The notes below the pieces were generated by a model, which saw only the letters and a list, made by a program, of their open reading frames with translations, made no database searches and had not been told where the DNA came from. From DATFMH01 sp035267045 (GTDB lineage: Bacteria > Bacteroidota > Rhodothermia > Balneolales > DATFMH01): DNA of 11,684 bases. Position 1 is the stretch's first letter, and every line of letters begins with the position of its first letter. The position numbers and the translations under genes are program-made. The stretch covers positions 1 through 11,684 of the forward strand of contig DATFMH010000132.1 in NCBI GenBank assembly GCA_035267045.1, written 5' to 3'. Positions 7,037 to 11,684 of the stretch are shown here, piece by piece.

Positions 7037-7477
7037 TTGATAAATTTTTATTTAAAAAAATTGAGCACTACCCACTATTAACATATTATACCTGTAATAG
7101 TTCGGCCCAATTTACGATATAAATCATTCCCATAAAATGGATGTCTTTGCTTTAACAAGGACACCTAATAAATATTCACCTGTTTCTTTAATTACCTTTT
7201 GAAAAACGTGCTAAATGTAAGAGAAGATTCCATAAAAAAGAAACTTTTTATAACAATAATCACCTTAACCTTTTTTTAACAATTACTTAAATCATTCTTC
7301 ATCTTATCCCAAAGTATTTTTAAATCATTATATATTACTTAATTAAGCGTTTTATGATTTATTTTTACGCTTATTACATATGAATTGGGAATTATCTCAG
7401 TGTACTTGATACATAGCATTCATCACGTCTAAGCTATAAAAAACTATTATTTGATTACTATTTATAAGCTATCCATC
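7037..7477. promoter_or_regulatory. AT-rich divergent promoter region between kup and the M28 peptidase gene
   Basis: No gene is seen in these 441 bases, which must carry the promoters of both divergent neighbours. Visible structure: a hairpin TGTCTTTG-CTTTAA-CAAGGACA (7142-7163) with one G-U pair on the plus strand; an AT-only inverted repeat ATAAAAA/TTTTTAT near 7232-7252; and a 7-bp dyad TAAGCGT (7344-7350) with ACGCTTA (7367-7373) about 105 bases before the M28 start. No promoter could be assigned with confidence. Confidence 0.5.
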
Positions 7478-8869
7478 ATGTGGGCTCATTATCCAAAATT
7501 ATTATTCCTTACCAGTTTATTCTTTTTATGCACAGAATCCCATTCTAAAGCACAGGATGTACAAAATGCCCCGGAACTTTTTAACACTTACAAGGAAGTT
7601 GCTTCCAAAATTATTCAGGCAGCCGATAGTGATCAGCATGCCTATAAACGTCTGACATATTTATGCGACACGTTTGGCAATCGTCCAAGTGGCAGTAAGC
7701 GGTTAGAAAAGGCAATTGACTGGGCTTTGGAAACTATGATGCATGACAAACTCGATAATGTACATGGAGAGCCGGTCAGAGTTCCTCATTGGGAGCGTGG
7801 ATACGAATCAGCCGTTTTATTATCTCCCAGAAGAACCCAACTAACATTGATTGGATTAGGTGGAAGTATTCCAACACCGCCTGAAGGTATCACTTCAGAA
7901 GTTATTGTAGTAAAAAGTTTACAACAGTTAGCTCAATACAAAGATAAAATTAGTGACAAAATTGTACTTATAAATGAACCATTTACTACCTATGGGGAGA
8001 CTATTACTACTCGAACACATGGTGCTATAGAAGCGGCAAAATATGGAGCTAAAGCATGTCTCATTCGATCAGTCACTGATTTTTCCTTGGGAAATCCCCA
8101 TACCGGCATCATGTATTATGATCCAAAAGTGACTAAAATACCCGCTGCCGCTTTGAGCCTGGAAGATGCTGAGATGTTGCAACGCATGCAAGACAGAGGA
8201 CAGAAAATTCAGGTAAAGCTTCTCCTGAGTAACAAGAGATATCCCAATTCTATATCCCGAAATGTCATAGCCGATATAAAAGGTTATGAAAAACCGGATG
8301 AAGTGGTAATTGTAAGCGGACACCTGGATTCCTGGGATGTAGGTCAGGGTGCGGTAGACGATGCCGGAGGGGCTATGATAGCATGGGAGGCCATACGATT
8401 GCTCAAACAACTCGGTTTACGTCCAAGAAGGACTATCAGGGCTATATTGTGGACCTGTGAAGAATGGGGTGGATATGGTGGCCGGCAATATGTGAAAGAT
8501 CACAAGAATCAGCTCGGTAATCATATACTAGCCATAGAATCGGATGGTGGTGTTTTTTCACCAATTGGTTTTAGTTTTTCCGGTAATAAAGAAGCTTATA
8601 AGGTAATCCGCCAGGCTGCTCAATTATTAAATCCTATTGGTGCTGATAATATCATACATGGCGGAGGTGGAGAAGATATTTCTTATATGATGCAAGAAGA
8701 TGTCCCGGGGATGGGTTTGCGGGTACGTGGAGGCCGTTATTTTTGGTATCATCATTCTGTCGGAGACACTATCGACAAGCTTAATAAGAACGATATTGAT
8801 AAGTGCCTGGCTGCTTTCACCGTAATGGCTTATGTAATTGCTGATATGCCTGACAACCTTCCACGCTAA
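7478..8869 (+). CDS. Secreted M28 metallopeptidase, carboxypeptidase Q-like
   Basis: The protein has 463 residues from the ATG at 7478; a TTG at 7451 would extend it by nine residues and is less likely because the signal peptide begins properly at MWAHYPKLLFLTSLFFLC, with probable cleavage after HSKA (about residue 25). A PA-like insert spans roughly 110-250. The M28 dizinc site is complete: H282 in SGHLDSWDVG, bridging D294 in AVDDAGG, E328 (general base) and E329 (ligand) in WTCEEWGG, D356 in ESDGG, and H425 or H426 in YHHSVGDT. The HLDSWDVGQGA stretch, the LRPRRT segment and the C-terminal YVIADMPDNLPR closely recall animal plasma glutamate carboxypeptidase (carboxypeptidase Q). It should hydrolyse dipeptides or short peptides outside the inner membrane, supplying amino acids. 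It stands alone, convergent with trmH. Confidence 0.92.
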   Translation: MWAHYPKLLFLTSLFFLCTESHSKAQDVQNAPELFNTYKEVASKIIQAADSDQHAYKRLTYLCDTFGNRPSGSKRLEKAIDWALETMMHDKLDNVHGEPVRVPHWERGYESAVLLSPRRTQLTLIGLGGSIPTPPEGITSEVIVVKSLQQLAQYKDKISDKIVLINEPFTTYGETITTRTHGAIEAAKYGAKACLIRSVTDFSLGNPHTGIMYYDPKVTKIPAAALSLEDAEMLQRMQDRGQKIQVKLLLSNKRYPNSISRNVIADIKGYEKPDEVVIVSGHLDSWDVGQGAVDDAGGAMIAWEAIRLLKQLGLRPRRTIRAILWTCEEWGGYGGRQYVKDHKNQLGNHILAIESDGGVFSPIGFSFSGNKEAYKVIRQAAQLLNPIGADNIIHGGGGEDISYMMQEDVPGMGLRVRGGRYFWYHHSVGDTIDKLNKNDIDKCLAAFTVMAYVIADMPDNLPR

Positions 8870-8905
8870 GTACTGAATATGAAATGCATTAATTAAACAC
8901 TGTTT

Positions 8906-9589
8906 TCAATTCGAATGCTCATTAAATTTTTGTTCAATCAAATCGCTTCTTCGGATACTTTTCTTTACCCATTCTAATAGTAAGTCGAATTTTTCTTTCT
9001 CGTTAAGTTGCCAGTTAAGATTTAATTTTCTCAATCTTGAAGTCAAATCATAAAGAGTTAGAGCAACACTGACCGAGATATTAAAGCTTTCACTGAATCC
9101 ATACATGGGAATTTTAACATAATCGTCTGCTTCATCTAAAACATATTGTGACAACCCTTCTTTCTCAGCGCCAAAAAAAACAGCAACTTTTTCTGATATC
9201 GGTAAATCCGGAAGATCGTAGTCATTTTTATGAGGAGTAGTAGCAATAATCCTGTATCCCTCATTTCTTAATCGATTCATGCAAAGGGCGCTATTATTAA
9301 CCTTCAATTGATGGTATCGATTAATAGTCAGCCACTTATCCGAACCAATCGTAACTCCTTTATTCACTTCAAAATAATTTCTATTTTCTATGATATGCAC
9401 ATCCTGAATCCCGAAACCGTCACAACTTCGTAATACAGCACTGGCATTATGAGGCTGATATATGTCTTCAAGTACGACGGTAATATAACGCGTTCTTTGA
9501 TTCAGAACTTTACGAAAAATCTCAATTTTCTCATCTGTCACAAACTGTGTTAAATACTTAAATAACTTTTTATCCCTTGACTCAGCCAT
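8906..9589 (-). CDS. trmH: TrmH-type (SpoU) 2'-O-ribose RNA methyltransferase
   Basis: The protein has 227 residues, the length of TrmH without an extra substrate-binding domain. The three SPOUT/SpoU motifs are present: motif 1 EDIYQPHNASAVLRSCDGFG (41-60) with N48 and R54; motif 2 FFGAEKEGLS (138-147); and motif 3 around PMYGFSESFNISVSVAL (161-177), which forms the SAM-binding knot. The basic, helical C-terminal tail also fits TrmH. The family methylates the 2'-OH of guanosine 18 in the D-loop of tRNAs; a different tRNA or rRNA site cannot be excluded. The ATG at 9589 has no Shine-Dalgarno sequence. A TATAAT on the minus strand (9636-9631) is a possible -10, but the region is so AT-rich that this is weak. 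The gene ends 36 bp from the convergent M28 gene. Confidence 0.88.
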   Translation of the reverse strand: MAESRDKKLFKYLTQFVTDEKIEIFRKVLNQRTRYITVVLEDIYQPHNASAVLRSCDGFGIQDVHIIENRNYFEVNKGVTIGSDKWLTINRYHQLKVNNSALCMNRLRNEGYRIIATTPHKNDYDLPDLPISEKVAVFFGAEKEGLSQYVLDEADDYVKIPMYGFSESFNISVSVALTLYDLTSRLRKLNLNWQLNEKEKFDLLLEWVKKSIRRSDLIEQKFNEHSN

Positions 9590-9708
9590 ATACTTTATTA
9601 ACGTTATAAGTAATCAATCAAGATGTATATATTATAATTCATTTTATATTAACACGATACATTCTAACACTAAATTTTTTACATATTTACCATATTTATA
9701 AAAATAAA

Positions 9709-9737
9709 TTGACACAGATATAAAATAATGTTTAAAT
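9709..9737 (+). promoter_or_regulatory. Candidate sigma70-like promoter of the CBS gene
   Basis: TTGACA (9709-9714) is followed after 17 bases by TTAAAT (9732-9737), a 4-of-6 match to the -10 consensus, 46 bases before the ATG. The surrounding DNA is nearly all A and T, and many FCB bacteria use a different consensus, so the call is tentative. Confidence 0.3.
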
Positions 9738-9773
9738 AAATAATAGAAAGCTATTCATTTTTTCATCTAATTA

Positions 9774-9779
9774 AGGAGG
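9774..9779 (+). promoter_or_regulatory. Strong ribosome binding site of the CBS gene
   Basis: A perfect AGGAGG within AAGGAGGA lies 4 nt before the ATG at 9784. It supports that start and is one of only two canonical sites in the window. Confidence 0.8.
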
Positions 9780-9783
9780 AATT

Positions 9784-10224
9784 ATGTTAATATCTGATGT
9801 ATTAAGAGAAAAAGGTAATAATGTTTATACAATATCGCCGGAAGAAAGTGTATATAAAGCTATTTCGGAGTTAAGAGACAAACATATTGGCGCGCTTGTT
9901 GTTGTAAATGGCGATGAAAATGTAATAGGCATGTTATCAGAACGTGACTACGCAAACAAGGTTATTTTAGAGGGGCGCAGCTCAAAAGATACCCTTGTCA
10001 AAGAAATCATGTCATCCAAAGTACAATTTGTCACTCCCAATCAATCTGTTGAGGAATGCATGGCATTAATGACCGAAAAAAGGTTCAGGCATTTCCCGGT
10101 ATTAAACGACCGCCATATGGTAGGGATCGTTTCAATTGGTGATCTCGTTAAGGCTATTATTTCTAAACAAAAAATCGAAATAGATTACCTGATGAATTAT
10201 ATTACCGGTAAATATCCCGTATGA
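9784..10224 (+). CDS. Two-CBS-domain protein
   Basis: The protein has 146 residues, made up almost only of two CBS domains in tandem (about 5-62 and 72-132), i.e. a Bateman module with no attached effector domain. Typical elements are visible: the HIGALVVVNG strand and GMLSERDYANKVIL in the first domain, and the EIMSS hinge, RFRHFPVLND and VGIVSIGDLVKAII in the second. Such stand-alone modules often bind adenosine nucleotides (AMP, ADP, ATP, SAM) and act as energy sensors or adaptors, but the ligand and partner cannot be read from the sequence. The start is fixed by a strong AGGAGG 4 nt upstream. A CCCGTA/TACGGG inverted repeat spans the stop codon (10216-10240). The gene is monocistronic or loosely linked to the next gene, 88 bp downstream. 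Confidence 0.88.
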   Translation: MLISDVLREKGNNVYTISPEESVYKAISELRDKHIGALVVVNGDENVIGMLSERDYANKVILEGRSSKDTLVKEIMSSKVQFVTPNQSVEECMALMTEKRFRHFPVLNDRHMVGIVSIGDLVKAIISKQKIEIDYLMNYITGKYPV

Positions 10225-10312
10225 CTTTAACCTGTACGGGGCATAAATTTATGAGAGATCAATTCCCGTCTCTTTATAGAATTCCAGAATAGCTTTCGAC
10301 AATTACATCTCA

Positions 10313-11065
10313 ATGAAATACTTTTACCCATTATTTGCATTCCTGTTTACGCTGATCGTGATACCCGTTTACGGCCAAAAAGCTGATAGTATCATAGCCA
10401 TGAATATTGAAGCGCGTGGAGGTTTAAATAAATTACGGGCTATAACCAGTGTTCAGATGACAGGTACAAGTAATGTACAGAACATTAAGGAACCTTTTAC
10501 CATTTTTTTAAAACGTCCGGATCTCATACGTCTTAATTTAGTAGCCGGTAATGATACTATGATACAAGCGTATGACGGACAAACCGCATGGGCTAAGATA
10601 CCTGTAAAAGGGACCTATAAATTGGAAAAACTATCTGCAACACAGGCAGCTGATTTAAAAGAACAGGCCGATATTGATGGTCCGCTTATAGATTATAAAA
10701 AGAAAGGGATTAAGATTCAGTATGCCGGTACTGATGAAGAAAAAGGTCAACCGGTATATAAACTTCGGCTTACCCGAAAAAATGGAAATATTACAACGAT
10801 TAAAATTAGTAAGAAGACCTATTTCACAGTAAGTGAAACATCTATACGTCAAGTTAAATCAAATCCGGCTAGTCCTTTACCGGATAAATTATTACGGGTA
10901 AAAACCTATTTCAGCAAGTATGAATCAATTAAAGGTATTGTTCTACCCTATTCAATTGAGACATATGTTGATGGAAATAAGGTTTCGGAGATGGATATCA
11001 ATTCAATTGATTTGAATATAGATATAAAAAAAAGTCTATTTGAGTATCCTGCTGTGAAAAACTAA
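10313..11065 (+). CDS. Exported protein resembling LolA-type outer-membrane lipoprotein-sorting proteins
   Basis: The protein has 250 residues. A clear signal peptide (about 1-21: MKYFYPLFAFLFTLIVIPVY, cleavage near YGQ) lacks a lipobox cysteine, so a soluble periplasmic product is expected. The mature part begins with a helix and IEARGGLNKLRAITSVQMTG, followed by alternating beta strands (PFTIFLKRPDLIRLNL, AYDGQTAWAKIP, VYKLRLTRKNG, and FSKYESIKGIVLPYSIETY), ending in FEYP. This is the pattern of the half-barrel LolA/LolB-like fold, in which a hydrophobic cavity binds lipid, and many FCB proteins of this sort are labelled outer membrane lipoprotein-sorting protein. Similarity is at the fold and pattern level only, and true LolA function is not shown. 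The ATG at 10313 has no Shine-Dalgarno sequence. Its stop is 16 bp from the convergent methyltransferase gene. Confidence 0.6.
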   Translation: MKYFYPLFAFLFTLIVIPVYGQKADSIIAMNIEARGGLNKLRAITSVQMTGTSNVQNIKEPFTIFLKRPDLIRLNLVAGNDTMIQAYDGQTAWAKIPVKGTYKLEKLSATQAADLKEQADIDGPLIDYKKKGIKIQYAGTDEEKGQPVYKLRLTRKNGNITTIKISKKTYFTVSETSIRQVKSNPASPLPDKLLRVKTYFSKYESIKGIVLPYSIETYVDGNKVSEMDINSIDLNIDIKKSLFEYPAVKN

Positions 11066-11081
11066 ATGGGATAATGGGCTG

Positions 11082-11684
11082 TCAACGTGTTAAACCACGT
11101 TTTATCATCTTACAAACAAAAAATCCTTCCATCGCATGGTCAGGTAATATTCTAAGAGAATCAACAACTGAAGGATTATAATTTTTCTTTTTCCATGATT
11201 CCAGCCCATTTTGGGTATTGGATACAGGTAAAGATAAAGGTACTATTTCGATAGAAGATCCGAATTTTTTAAGGACTCTGTCAATGACACCCTCGTTCTC
11301 TTCCGGTGCAAAAGAACAAGTGGAATAAACAATTGTTCCTCCTACACGTAAACTTTGAATAGCGGAATATAACAGGCGGCTCTGTTTCCGAACCATCTCT
11401 TTAATTTTTTGCATACTCCAGTATCGATAAGTCTCCTTATCATCCACTCTGAAGCGAGCTTCTGTTGAACATGGAGCATCAATCAAAACTTTATCATACT
11501 GGCCGGCAAAACGTTTCCAGATCGATTCACCATTCGCATTATAAATCCTGATATTTTTTGCTCCCTGCTGCTCCACGTTTTCAAGCATTTTATAATAACG
11601 TTTACGTACCACTTCAATGGCCGTAATCTCACCTTTATTTTGCATCATACACGCCATTTGAAGTGTTTTACTGCCAGGTGCCGC
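11082..11684 (-). CDS. Sun/NOP2-type rRNA cytosine-C5 methyltransferase, C-terminal part (5' end outside window)
   Basis: The frame is open to the window edge, so the gene starts outside; 200 residues are visible. They begin AAPGSKTLQMA, the SAM-binding motif I (usually preceded by DxC). Further motifs are IDAPCSTE with the conserved Cys of motif IV (C72 of the fragment) and YSTCSFAPEENEGVI with the nucleophilic Cys of motif VI (C123), the two-cysteine arrangement of RNA m5C methyltransferases. The end, HAMEGFFVCKMIKRG, is the usual final strand of the catalytic domain, so there is no C-terminal PUA extension. The RWN segment found in RsmF-like proteins is replaced by ETYRYW. Bacterial members methylate cytosines of 16S rRNA (RsmB at C967, RsmF at C1407); which one applies here cannot be decided without the N-terminal part. 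Confidence 0.88.
   Translation of the reverse strand, partial: AAPGSKTLQMACMMQNKGEITAIEVVRKRYYKMLENVEQQGAKNIRIYNANGESIWKRFAGQYDKVLIDAPCSTEARFRVDDKETYRYWSMQKIKEMVRKQSRLLYSAIQSLRVGGTIVYSTCSFAPEENEGVIDRVLKKFGSSIEIVPLSLPVSNTQNGLESWKKKNYNPSVVDSLRILPDHAMEGFFVCKMIKRGLTR
11084..11105 (+). terminator. Possible weak terminator between convergent genes
   Basis: AACGTG (11084-11089), loop TTAAAC and CACGTT (11096-11101) form a 6-bp stem running into TTTTATC, 18 bases after the stop of the LolA-like gene. It overlaps the last codons of the opposing methyltransferase gene. The stem is short and the T-run is brief. Confidence 0.35.

Noticed and set aside
7037..7200. c-di-AMP riboswitch in the kup leader
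   Set aside because: Potassium transporter genes often have one, but I could not find the conserved GC-rich segments; the leader is mostly A and T.
8069..8410. 113-codon minus-strand frame within the M28 gene
   Set aside because: It is antisense to the catalytic region of a clear M28 peptidase and is a shadow of that coding frame.
10216..10265. Terminator after the CBS gene (CCCGTA/TACGGG at 10216-10240, and AGAGA/TCTCT near 10253-10272)
   Set aside because: Both stems are short and neither is followed by a convincing T-run, so neither is listed as a feature.
1..11684. CRISPR arrays, tRNA or rRNA genes, transposases, toxin-antitoxin or defence genes
   Set aside because: Reading both strands, I saw no regular repeat-spacer pattern, no tRNA-like cloverleaf, and no proteins of these families.

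Overview
The window looks like a chromosomal housekeeping segment of a low-GC, AT-rich member of the Bacteroidota/Chlorobiota (FCB) group. The reasons are: xerC followed directly by the hibernation factor gene hpf, an order I know from this group; a membrane-anchored M23 peptidase with the N-terminal layout common in Bacteroidota; a TonB-dependent receptor remnant; and mostly absent Shine-Dalgarno sequences. The presence of hprK next to hpf suggests a deeper lineage (Balneola-, Rhodothermus- or Ignavibacteria-like) rather than classical Bacteroides. This placement is inference, because no rRNA marker is present.

Layout: (1) 2-553, 3' part of a membrane GT2 glycosyltransferase, meeting head-on a decayed C-terminal piece of a TonB-dependent receptor (558-907, minus strand, frameshifted). 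(2) 1105-3408, a probable operon xerC - hpf - hprK: chromosome-dimer resolution, ribosome hibernation, HPr kinase/phosphorylase. (3) 3409-3797, a gene-free stretch with short repeats. (4) 3798-4772, an M23 peptidoglycan endopeptidase. (5) 5063-7036 (minus), the Kup potassium transporter, with a well-defined terminator hairpin at 4937-4994. (6) 7037-7477, an AT-rich divergent promoter region. (7) 7478-8869, a secreted carboxypeptidase Q-like M28 metallopeptidase. (8) 8906-9589 (minus), a TrmH-type RNA methyltransferase. (9) 9784-10224, a two-CBS-domain protein. (10) 10313-11065, an exported protein resembling LolA-type lipoprotein-sorting proteins. (11) 11082-11684 (minus), the C-terminal part of a Sun/NOP2-type rRNA m5C methyltransferase running off the window.

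The genes do not form one pathway. They are short transcription units in mixed orientation, with convergent pairs packed closely (4, 36 and 16 bp between coding ends). The only clear multi-gene unit is xerC-hpf-hprK, which may link growth-state sensing to ribosome hibernation. I found no CRISPR array, transposase, toxin-antitoxin, defence or secondary-metabolite system, and no evidence of an undescribed system. The points most worth a second look are the TonB receptor remnant, the strand-specific hairpin after kup, the restriction of strong Shine-Dalgarno sequences to hpf and the CBS gene, and the odd intergenic repeats around the M23 gene.
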